From JAIEPT01 sp038217425 (GTDB taxonomy: Bacteria > Planctomycetota > Planctomycetia > Gemmatales > Gemmataceae), in NCBI GenBank assembly GCA_038217425.1, contig JBBQPM010000159.1:1-16011 (forward strand): DNA of 16,011 bases, given 5' to 3'. The notes below the pieces were generated by a model. The model had not been told where the DNA came from. It searched no databases and saw only the letters and a list, made by a program, of their open reading frames with translations. This document shows, one piece after another, positions 1 to 7,420 of the stretch. A program made the translations under genes and the position numbers. The number at the start of each line of letters is the position of its first letter. The stretch's first letter is position 1.

Positions 1-2
1 AT

Positions 3-62
3 CGCCTGGGCTTGACCCTGCCGCGCCGCCTGAAATGCCGGACCGAGATGCTGGACGTGTAG
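3..62 (+). CDS. C-terminal end of an unidentified protein (partial)
   Basis: A plus-strand frame is open from the window edge and ends with TAG at 60-62. It reads as 19 residues ending KCRTEMLDV. The fragment is too short to identify, and the open frame could be chance, although its composition is compatible with coding sequence and only non-coding repeat DNA follows. If real, this gene converges on the minus-strand DUF983 gene, and the repeat at 151-256 lies between the two 3' ends. Confidence 0.4.
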   Translation, partial: RLGLTLPRRLKCRTEMLDV

Positions 63-76
63 TGAAGACTTTAGCT

Positions 77-106
77 CTCGAAATTCAAAATCCCCGGATT
101 TTCGAG
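77..106 (+). terminator. Possible weak hairpin after the partial gene
   Basis: Fifteen bases after the TAG at 60-62, CTCGAA (77-82) and AAAATCC (87-93) can pair imperfectly with GGATTTT and TTCGAG (96-106). The stem is AT-rich with a bulge, and no T-tract follows. It may act as a terminator for the upstream gene, but this is tentative. Confidence 0.2.
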
Positions 107-136
107 GGGTGCAGGGGTTGAACAGCGTAACTTGGG

Positions 137-271
137 TTAGCAAGCGCGACGTGGGGCACGTTTGTTACGTGCCGTGTGAGAGACCGGCGTGTGTCTCCGA
201 TTTAGGCGAACTGGCAACAAGCTTCGCTGACGCGGCACGTTACAAACGTGCCCCACGGAAATTTAGCAAGC
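137..271. other. Candidate 9-bp target-site duplication around repeat copy A
   Basis: TTAGCAAGC occurs at 137-145 and again as a direct repeat at 263-271, bracketing the inverted repeat with 5 and 6 extra bases inside. This is what insertion of a small non-autonomous element with a 9-bp target duplication would leave. No comparable flanking direct repeat is evident around the copy at 8896-8990, so the reading is tentative. Confidence 0.4.
151..256. repeat. Nested inverted-repeat element, family 1, copy A
   Basis: The arms at 151-173 and 234-256 match as inverted repeats at 22 of 23 positions, both ending GTGGGGCACG / CGTGCCCCAC, with a 60-nt centre. Each arm is itself a palindrome (GGCACGT with ACGTGCC), so the element can fold as one long stem or two small hairpins. 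A second copy in the same orientation lies at 8896-8990 and shares the arms plus parts of the centre (for example GCGTGNGTCTC and AGGCGA). The shared centre shows a real repeat family rather than a chance palindrome. It lies in the convergent gap between the partial gene and the DUF983 gene, where it could also serve as a terminator. Confidence 0.85.
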
Positions 272-290
272 TTGAGTCGTTGCGATTGGT

Positions 291-656
291 TCACCGCGGC
301 CCGTCCTCCGTCGGCCAAACCCAGCGGTCGAGATAGATCCAGATCACGCGCGAATAGCGGGTCGTCATCACCGCGAAAGGCAAAAATAAAACGATCGCCC
401 CCAACATGATCCAGGCGAGATCGACCCGCGGAAACAGCAAGTAGCCCGTGCCCGCCAGCGCGATCATGAAGACGCTCGACAAGGCGTAGCTGATGTACAT
501 GGAGCCGACGAAGTAACCCGGCTCGCGTTCGAAGACGAGGCCGCACTCGGGGCACTGGGCGTTCATGTCGAGCCCAGACTTGTAGATCGGCCCGCGCAAA
601 CACGTCGGACAGCGTTGCCGCAACAGGCCGCTCCACATCTGCCGGCGCGTCGCCAT
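291..656 (-). CDS. DUF983 family small membrane protein with zinc ribbon
   Basis: A 121-residue protein. Two CxxC pairs near the N-terminus (Cys16/Cys19 in RCPTC, Cys35/Cys38 in CPECG) look like a zinc ribbon, followed by FEREPGYFVGS, which is characteristic of DUF983. Two hydrophobic segments follow, at about residues 48-75 and 79-98, with a basic/aromatic stretch and hydrophilic tail, so it should be an inner-membrane protein with a cytosolic zinc-binding head. Its biochemical role is unknown. The ATG begins one base after the thpR stop, and AAGGG (complement of 662-666) lies five bases upstream inside the thpR end. The pair is therefore very probably co-transcribed and perhaps translationally coupled. 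I am confident of the family but not of the function. Confidence 0.88.
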   Translation of the reverse strand: MATRRQMWSGLLRQRCPTCLRGPIYKSGLDMNAQCPECGLVFEREPGYFVGSMYISYALSSVFMIALAGTGYLLFPRVDLAWIMLGAIVLFLPFAVMTTRYSRVIWIYLDRWVWPTEDGPR

Positions 657-657
657 G

Positions 658-1230
658 TTAGCCCTTGAGTTTGACCCGGCTCACGATTTGATAGATGGGC
701 CCGGTCGGCGTCATGTCGCTGGACATCACCAGGATCTCACGCACCTGGTAGTCGCCCGCCTTCCAGGCCGCATGTTGGGCCAAAATCGCGGCCAACTCGT
801 CCACGTTCTGCTCCGTCGTGATCCGGCCGAGTGTAACGTGCGGCGTGTATTGGCGCTCCTCGCGGCGATAGCAGCCGAGGTCCAGGAGCGGTTCTTCGAG
901 TTCGTCGTGGATCGCGGTCACTTCCTCCGCGCCGACTTGCAACCCCGCCCAAAGGACGCGCGGCCGGCGCGGATTCGGAAAGCAGCCGAGCGAGCCGACC
1001 GAAATATTGAACGGCACGGCGCCCCCCACCGTTTTCTCCACGCAGCGGCACACGCTGAGCAAATGCCGATCTTCGACGCCGCCGAGGTAGAGGAGCGTGA
1101 CGTGCAGATTCTCGGGCTCCACCCAGCCGACGCCGGGGAGTTCGGGCTTGAGTTTCGTTTGAAACGCAACGATGCGATCGCGAATGGATTGTCCGGTATC
1201 AATGGCAATGAACGTACGCAGCCGCGGCAT
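658..1230 (-). CDS. thpR: RNA 2',3'-cyclic phosphodiesterase (2'-5' RNA ligase family)
   Basis: A 190-residue protein of the 2H phosphoesterase superfamily, at the usual family length. The start MPRLRTFIAID matches the family's 'R.FvAi' opening. The two catalytic HxT motifs are both present: His43-Val-Thr45 in NLHVTLLYLG and His131-Val-Thr133 in PHVTLGR. Family members hydrolyse 2',3'-cyclic phosphate RNA ends to 2'-phosphates and can reversibly join 2'-5' linked RNA; the true cellular substrate is uncertain even in well-studied bacteria. Upstream of the ATG there is only a weak ribosome site (AGGG), preceded by a strong inverted repeat at 1291-1354. The DUF983 gene follows after a single base, so the two form a unit. 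Confidence 0.93.
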   Translation of the reverse strand: MPRLRTFIAIDTGQSIRDRIVAFQTKLKPELPGVGWVEPENLHVTLLYLGGVEDRHLLSVCRCVEKTVGGAVPFNISVGSLGCFPNPRRPRVLWAGLQVGAEEVTAIHDELEEPLLDLGCYRREERQYTPHVTLGRITTEQNVDELAAILAQHAAWKAGDYQVREILVMSSDMTPTGPIYQIVSRVKLKG

Positions 1231-1290
1231 CGGTCACCCTGTGACGAAGGAAAGTGAGTCTTCCTTCATTCTACGGGATCGTGGCGCGCG

Positions 1291-1354
1291 CGAAAGCCCA
1301 GGGATGGCTATCCCTGGGGAGTTCGTCCCAGGGATAGCCATCCCTGGGCTTTCG
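1291..1354. repeat. Perfect 28-bp inverted repeat with nested palindromes, family 2
   Basis: Arms at 1291-1318 and 1327-1354 are perfect reverse complements separated by eight bases (GAGTTCGT). Each arm starts or ends with CGAAAG / CTTTCG and contains CCCAGGGAT-GGCT-ATCCCTGGG (or its complement), itself a 9-bp hairpin with a 4-nt loop. The DNA can therefore form one 28-bp stem or two short hairpins side by side. It begins eight bases past the stop of the TPR-like gene on the minus strand and precedes thpR, so it probably also ends transcription of the former, although no real T-tract follows. A single-hairpin relative lies at 14250-14278. Confidence 0.9.
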
Positions 1355-1361
1355 GAAAGCA

Positions 1362-2117
1362 CTAACGCGCCAGCGTGAGATACAGCCGGGCGAGGTGATG
1401 CCAGGCGCTTGCTTCCGGCAGTTCCGCGACCACCGCGGCCAACTCCGTGCGAGCGGCGGCCGATTGGCCCAGGAACAATCGAGCCATGCCGCGATTGAAG
1501 CGATTCGCCAGGCTCGGCGTCTGCTTCTCCCAAATCGCGAGAGCCTCGGCCGACTTGCCTTCGTGCCACGCCAGGGCCGCCCGTTCGTTCTCGTAGACGT
1601 CGCGATACTCGGCCGGCGCCTTCGCTTCGATCCGCTCGAGCACGAGTTTGGCTTCCGCGAACTGATTCGCCAGACGCAGCGCGGCCGCGGCCATCAGCAC
1701 CTGCGGGAACGGGTGTTCTTGACGCGCCCATTCGACCAGGTCGCCCACGGCTATTGCCCGGCCTCCCTTCGGCTTGAGGTCGGTGAGCTGCGCGGTTTGC
1801 AGGAGCACGTGAAAGTTCCGCACCATCTGCGGAAAGTTTGCCAGACACATCGGCAGGGCGGCTTCCGGTTCGTGCTGAGCGACGACCTGGCTCCACTGCG
1901 GCGGCACCTTCATGCTCTTGGCCGCGATGCCGAAGTGCCCCAGCGCCGAACTCGCCGAGTCCCACGCCAACTTCGGGTCGAGCGGTTGTACCGGGCCCGC
2001 CTCGTAGGGCACCACTTCGTCGCCGTCGAAGTCCGAAAGTCCTTCCGCTTGGGCCTCAGCTTGCTGATCGAGGAACTTGGCGAAGAGATCGCTGATTTTG
2101 GGTTGAGTGAGGGCCAT
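1362..2117 (-). CDS. Hypothetical protein with TPR-like C-terminal half
   Basis: A 251-residue protein whose family I do not recognise. No signal peptide or membrane segment is visible. Residues 1-60 are acidic and Gln/Glu-rich (DQQAEAQAEG, DFDGDEVVPYE) and may be flexible. From about residue 120 the sequence becomes a run of Ala/Leu-rich amphipathic helices (AAALRLANQFAEAKLVLERIEAKAP; GKSAEALAIWEKQTPS; GMARLFLGQSAAARTEL), the rhythm of degenerate tetratricopeptide repeats. This suggests a cytosolic protein-interaction role but no enzyme function. The ATG has a good GGAG ribosome site eight bases upstream (complement of 2125-2128). The gene stands alone between DUF1501 and thpR, with a strong inverted repeat just after its stop. 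Confidence 0.75.
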   Translation of the reverse strand: MALTQPKISDLFAKFLDQQAEAQAEGLSDFDGDEVVPYEAGPVQPLDPKLAWDSASSALGHFGIAAKSMKVPPQWSQVVAQHEPEAALPMCLANFPQMVRNFHVLLQTAQLTDLKPKGGRAIAVGDLVEWARQEHPFPQVLMAAAALRLANQFAEAKLVLERIEAKAPAEYRDVYENERAALAWHEGKSAEALAIWEKQTPSLANRFNRGMARLFLGQSAAARTELAAVVAELPEASAWHHLARLYLTLAR

Positions 2118-2312
2118 GGCGAATCTCCAGATCGTGGTTCTTGGGCAAAATGCGGTCGTCGTATCTGCCTGAGGAACGGAGCCGGCGTCCCAAACTTGCG
2201 CGCCGAACGCGATTTTATTTTCGGCATCCCGGTCGACAACGACGCTCGTGAGATTGTATTTGTGACAAATTCTGGCGGGGAGTAAGTTTGGCCCGGTCTG
2301 GGGGCGAAGCGA

Positions 2313-3713
<1,401 letters not shown>

Positions 3714-3727
3714 GAGAATCTCGGGGT

Positions 3728-5683
3728 TCAGTCGACGTAAAGAAACGCGTTCAGGTTAAACATCGCCAGGGCGAACTCGCGGGCCGGCTGCTCGCGCAGA
3801 AATTCGATGGACCGCTCGCGCTCCTTTGCGGACGGCAGCCGACCGGTCGTGAGCAGAAACGCGTCATCGACGATGCGGGCGGGATCCGTTCCGGGCTGCT
3901 GTTCGAGACGCTTGAGGAACGCTTTCGCCAGCCGATTGGCCAGTTCGCCGTTGGTGAGTTCCAGGGCTTGCAGCGCGTGCGTGCTCGACTCGCGGCGCGA
4001 ACAACTCGTTTGCAGGTCCGGCTGATCGAACACCTGTCCAAACGGGGGACGCAGGTTCCGCTTGGCGATGAGGTAGATTGAACGCCGATCGTGTTCGCGA
4101 ACGTCGGCGGTCACCTTCCACTGAGCCGGATCGTAGAGCAGGCCGACGAGATCCTTCTCCAGCGGAATGACCACGCTCGGGCCGCCCGCCTTCAAGTTGA
4201 GCTGGCCGGCAACCGTCAGCATGGCGTCGCGAAGTTCCTCCGCGCTCAGCCGTCGGCGTGGAAAGTGCCAGAGTAGAAGATTTTCCGGATCCTTGGCCCG
4301 CGCCATAGCGACTTCGGCGTGCTGCGGGGCACCTGCCTGCCGATACGTGTTGCTCAGGACGATCATGCGGTGCATGGGCTTAAGTCGCATGCCGTGTCGG
4401 ACGAACTCGTTGGCCAAATGGTCGAGCAGTTCGGGATGACTGACGCCGCTGCCATTGACGCCGAAATCGTTCGGAGTCGCGACCAGACCGCGGCCGAAGT
4501 GGTAGTGCCAGATCCGATTCACCATGACGCGGGCCGTCAGCGGATGTTCCGGATGGGCCAACCAGTGAGCCAGCGCCGTCCGCGGATTCTTGCCGATGGC
4601 CGGGAGGTTGCCTTTTTGCAGAGCACTGGGAAATTCGGGGTCGACGCGTTGGCCTTTTTTTTCCGGCATGCCGCGACGCAGGACATGAATGGCGGATCGC
4701 TCGGCCTCGACCTCGCGCACCGTGCAGAGCGCGGAAAGCGGGGGCGGCAGCTTGCTCTGGGCCGCCTTCAACTCGAATTGCCAGCGCTCCTTGTCGGCTC
4801 CCTCCGCGGTACTGATGCGACGTTTGAGATCCTGGATCTCCTTTTGCAGCGGGGCGGTCACTGCCTCCCATTTCGCCTTCGTCTTGGCATCGGCCAGGAT
4901 GACGTTGTGCTCCTGCGCGCCGGCGAGGAACGCTTGCAGCCGATAATAGTCCTCGTGCGTGAAATCGTCGAAGCGGTGATCATGGCAACGTGCGCAGCCG
5001 ACCGTCAGTCCCAGGAAGACCATGCCGACTGCATCGGTCATCTCGGTGAGCACTTCATTGCGGCTGAAGGCGACGTTCTGATTGCCGGCATTGCGGCGCA
5101 CCGGACCCAGGCGATGAAAACCGGCGGCGACCTGCAGGTCGGCATCGCCCGGCTTCCGTTCGTCGCCCGCCAGTTGCTCGATCAGAAAGCGGTCGAACGG
5201 CTTGTCGTCGTTGAAGCTACGGATGACGTAATCGCGATAGCGCCACATTCCGGGCATCACGTTGTCATACTCGAAGCCTTCCGACTCGGCATAGCGAACC
5301 ACGTCGAGCCAGTGCTGCGCCCAGCGCTCGCCGTAATGCGGCGACGCGAGCAAGCGTTCTACCAATCGCTCGTAGGCATCGGCCGCGGGATCCTGCACAA
5401 ACGCATCGATCTCTTTCGGCGTCGGGGGCAGACCGGTGAGATCGAACGAGAGCCGACGAATCAGCGTGCGGCGGTCGGCAGAGGGAGCGGGTTTTAGTCC
5501 CTTCTCGTGCAACCGGGCAAGCACGAACGCATCGACGCTCGAGCGCACCCAGTCGCGCGGAACTCCTTCCGCGAACTTCGGCGCCGTCGGTTGCGTCCGC
5601 GGCGCGAACGACCAGTGATCGGCATAACCCGTGGCCGCACCGCAGAAACTGGCACAAAGAACAAGTAGCTTTTGCCCCTGCAT
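3728..5683 (-). CDS. Secreted DUF1549/DUF1553 (PSD1-type) protein
   Basis: A 651-residue protein. An in-frame ATG also exists upstream at 5818, but the start at 5683 gives a signal peptide (MQGQKLLVLCASFCGAATGYA) and has GAGAG seven bases upstream, so the longer start is rejected. DUF1549 spans about residues 45-250 (DAFVLARL, RRLSFDLTGLPPTPKEIDAF, YGERWAQHWLDVVRYAES) and includes a CxxCH motif at Cys230-His234 (GCARCHDHRFDD), able in principle to bind haem c. A charged linker with some coiled-coil character follows, then DUF1553 from about 395 (HPLTARVMVNRIWHYHFGRGLVATPNDFG, RRRLSAEELRDAM). The separate N-terminal cytochrome domain found in many longer relatives is absent. It pairs with the downstream DUF1501 gene. 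Biochemical role unknown. Confidence 0.92.
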   Translation of the reverse strand: MQGQKLLVLCASFCGAATGYADHWSFAPRTQPTAPKFAEGVPRDWVRSSVDAFVLARLHEKGLKPAPSADRRTLIRRLSFDLTGLPPTPKEIDAFVQDPAADAYERLVERLLASPHYGERWAQHWLDVVRYAESEGFEYDNVMPGMWRYRDYVIRSFNDDKPFDRFLIEQLAGDERKPGDADLQVAAGFHRLGPVRRNAGNQNVAFSRNEVLTEMTDAVGMVFLGLTVGCARCHDHRFDDFTHEDYYRLQAFLAGAQEHNVILADAKTKAKWEAVTAPLQKEIQDLKRRISTAEGADKERWQFELKAAQSKLPPPLSALCTVREVEAERSAIHVLRRGMPEKKGQRVDPEFPSALQKGNLPAIGKNPRTALAHWLAHPEHPLTARVMVNRIWHYHFGRGLVATPNDFGVNGSGVSHPELLDHLANEFVRHGMRLKPMHRMIVLSNTYRQAGAPQHAEVAMARAKDPENLLLWHFPRRRLSAEELRDAMLTVAGQLNLKAGGPSVVIPLEKDLVGLLYDPAQWKVTADVREHDRRSIYLIAKRNLRPPFGQVFDQPDLQTSCSRRESSTHALQALELTNGELANRLAKAFLKRLEQQPGTDPARIVDDAFLLTTGRLPSAKERERSIEFLREQPAREFALAMFNLNAFLYVD

Positions 5684-5850
5684 TGCAAGTCTCTCGTAAC
5701 GTGGCTCGATGCTGCTCAACGCAGTGTACCAGAGACGCGGGCTCCGCTTCGAGAAAATTCCGAAACTCTGCCAGCGATTCGGTCGTCTCCGCGAATCCGA
5801 GGCGACGGTAGAATACACTCTGACCTTGCAATGTCACTGGAGCCACCACG
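5684..5850. promoter_or_regulatory. Divergent intergenic region (PSD1-type gene / SRAP gene)
   Basis: These 167 bp separate two divergent genes and should hold promoters for both. On the plus strand TAGAAT at 5809-5814 is a plausible -10 box about 37 bases before the SRAP start, but no convincing -35 box lies at the right distance. A GGAG ribosome site at 5839-5842 lies eight bases before the SRAP ATG. I see no palindromic operator here. Confidence 0.35.
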
Positions 5851-6543
5851 ATGTGCGGACGCTTCACCCTCAAGACGCCCCTACAAATCCTTCAAGAGCA
5901 CTTCCTCGAGTTTGACTTGCCGGACTTCGCTCCCCGCTACAACATCGCCCCGTCTCAGCCGATCTTGACGATTCGCCAGCTCGCGCCCGAGGCAAAGCCG
6001 CAGGGAGAGTTCCTTCAGTGGGGGCTCGTTCCTTCATGGGCCGACGATCCGAAGATCGGCAATCGCCTGATCAACGCTCGGTCGGATACTGTCGCCGCCA
6101 AGCCGTCGTTCCGGGCCGCGTTCAAGAAACGCCGATGCCTGATTCTCGCGGATGGCTTCTACGAATGGAAGCAGGGAGGCGAGAAAAAAGTTCCGTATCA
6201 CCTGCGTATGAAGGACGGAAAGCCCTTCGCCTTCGCGGGACTCTGGGAACACTGGCGCCGCGACGAGAAGGCGATCGACTCGTGTACGATCCTGACGACC
6301 GAGGCCAACGCCGTCCTGGCTCCGCTTCATGACCGGATGCCCGTCATCCTCCGCCCGCGCGATTTCGCGCTCTGGCTGGATCCGTCTCCCAAGGACCCGG
6401 GCTTGCTTCAAGAAATGCTCGTCCCGTATGAGCCCGAGGCGATGATCGGCAGCCCGGTAACCACCTACGTGAACAACCCCCGCCACGAAGACGCCCGTTG
6501 TTTGGAACCGGACGAACTCAGCACGATAAAGCCGCTCTTCTAA
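5851..6543 (+). CDS. yedK: SRAP (YedK/HMCES-type) abasic-site protein
   Basis: A 230-residue protein that begins MCGRFTL. Removal of Met exposes catalytic Cys2, which in this family forms a stable thiazolidine crosslink with abasic sites in single-stranded DNA and shields them from cleavage. All expected active-site residues are visible: Cys2, Asn31 in RYNIAPSQ, Glu105 in DGFYEW and His160 in LHDRMPV, with QWGLVPSWA and INARSDTV also typical. Glu105 and His160 match the E. coli YedK numbering. The ATG has GGAG eight bases upstream. The gene lies 154 bp before imuA on the same strand. SRAP genes are often found near SOS and translesion genes, so a role in damage tolerance with the mutasome is likely. 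Joint regulation is not shown. Confidence 0.95.
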   Translation: MCGRFTLKTPLQILQEHFLEFDLPDFAPRYNIAPSQPILTIRQLAPEAKPQGEFLQWGLVPSWADDPKIGNRLINARSDTVAAKPSFRAAFKKRRCLILADGFYEWKQGGEKKVPYHLRMKDGKPFAFAGLWEHWRRDEKAIDSCTILTTEANAVLAPLHDRMPVILRPRDFALWLDPSPKDPGLLQEMLVPYEPEAMIGSPVTTYVNNPRHEDARCLEPDELSTIKPLF

Positions 6544-6618
6544 ATCTTCCGCTCACAACCTCGAGCTCCGCGCCGTTGAATGCCGCAAGCGGCGTGGGGC
6601 GGCCGCGCGCGCGAAACT

Positions 6619-6630
6619 GAACTTTTGTCC
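6619..6630. promoter_or_regulatory. Weak LexA-like half-site upstream of imuA
   Basis: GAAC-TTTT-GTCC resembles the Gram-positive-type SOS box GAAC-N4-GTTC with one core mismatch, and it lies about 70 bases before the imuA ATG. TTGCGG (6640-6645) and TATACC (6661-6666), 15 bases apart, could be promoter boxes downstream of it. imuA-imuB-dnaE2 cassettes are commonly LexA-controlled, so an operator is expected in this gap. One imperfect match is weak evidence, and the LexA recognition sequence of this lineage is not known to me. Confidence 0.25.
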
Positions 6631-6697
6631 AAATCGCTCTTGCGGAATCATGCATTTATGTATACCATCACGCCGGCCTCGCCTGGGAGAAACCGTC

Positions 6698-7420
6698 ATG
6701 AAGCCAGCTGCAAGCATCGCCTTGATCCGCACGCTCCAAGAAAAGGTCCACGACATGGAAGGGCATGCAGCCCAGACCGTCGGCCCCTGCGTGCTCGCTT
6801 CGGGGTCGCCGATCGACGGTTTGCTCCCCAGGCGCGGTTGGCGGCGCGGCGTGCTCACCGAATGGCTGGGCGAAGGCGACGGCGCCGGGGCGCTGACGCT
6901 CGCCCTGGCGCAGTCGGCGTCGCTCGTACGGCTCACCGGCATCTTGGTCGTCGTCGATCGCCAGCGCTGTTTCTATCCCCCGGCGGCGGCGCGGCTCGGC
7001 ATCGATCTGAAACGGACGGTGATCGTGCAGCCGCGCACGCCGAGCGAGGCGCTGTGGGCTCTGGAACAAGCGCTGCGCTCGACGGCGGGGGCGGTGACGC
7101 TGGGCTGTTTCGATCGGCTCGAAGAGCGGAGCTATCGACGTTTGCAGCTGGCGGCGGAGGCGGGAGGGAGCGTGGGGATGCTGGTAAGGCCGGCGCGGTT
7201 TCGGGCGGAACCCTCGTGGGCGGAAGTCCGTTTGCTGGCGACGCCGAGGCCCGCCAAGCCTTCGGCGCCAGGACGTTGTTGGAAGGTCGAGGTACTGCAT
7301 TGCCGAGGGGGACGTAACGGCGGCGCGGTCGAAGTGGAACTAACCGATGAAGCGAATCTTGTGCGTATGGTTTCCGGGTTGGCCCATTCAGCGCATCAGG
7401 CGGACGCAGCCAGCGCTTGA
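6698..7420 (+). CDS. imuA: ImuA, RecA-like mutasome accessory protein
   Basis: A 240-residue protein. The start at 6698 is chosen over an upstream in-frame ATG at 6650 because GGGAG (6685-6689) sits eight bases before it and MKPAASIALIRTLQEKVHDME matches the helical N-terminus of ImuA proteins. The middle has a RecA-like core: LLPRRGWRRGVLTEWLG (about 42-58), then EGDGAGALTLALA where RecA has its ATP loop but without the GKT signature, then ILVVVDRQRCFYPPAAARLGI. It is therefore probably a degenerate, non-classical ATPase. ImuA works with ImuB and DnaE2 in damage-induced mutagenesis; its exact job is less clear than theirs. The last 74 nt overlap imuB in another frame. Identification rests on these motifs and the cassette context. 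Confidence 0.88.
   Translation: MKPAASIALIRTLQEKVHDMEGHAAQTVGPCVLASGSPIDGLLPRRGWRRGVLTEWLGEGDGAGALTLALAQSASLVRLTGILVVVDRQRCFYPPAAARLGIDLKRTVIVQPRTPSEALWALEQALRSTAGAVTLGCFDRLEERSYRRLQLAAEAGGSVGMLVRPARFRAEPSWAEVRLLATPRPAKPSAPGRCWKVEVLHCRGGRNGGAVEVELTDEANLVRMVSGLAHSAHQADAASA

Noticed and set aside
151..256. CRISPR or tRNA reading of the repeat region
   Set aside because: There is only one inverted pair with no regularly spaced direct repeats, and no cloverleaf with T-arm or anticodon features can be drawn.
655..1257. 200-codon plus-strand open frame opposite thpR
   Set aside because: It is the antisense shadow of thpR, whose family motifs are clear; its translation is rich in Arg, His and Ala with no recognisable domain.
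4319..5497. 392-codon plus-strand open frame opposite the PSD1-type gene
   Set aside because: It lies wholly within the DUF1549/DUF1553 gene on the other strand. Long antisense frames are common in GC-rich DNA.
5684..5818. 45-residue N-terminal extension of the PSD1-type protein
   Set aside because: The shorter start has a signal peptide directly at its N-terminus and a ribosome site; the extension would bury the signal peptide.
6581..6593. GC-rich hairpin after the SRAP gene as a terminator
   Set aside because: The usable stem is only about four base pairs and is followed by G-rich sequence instead of a T-tract.
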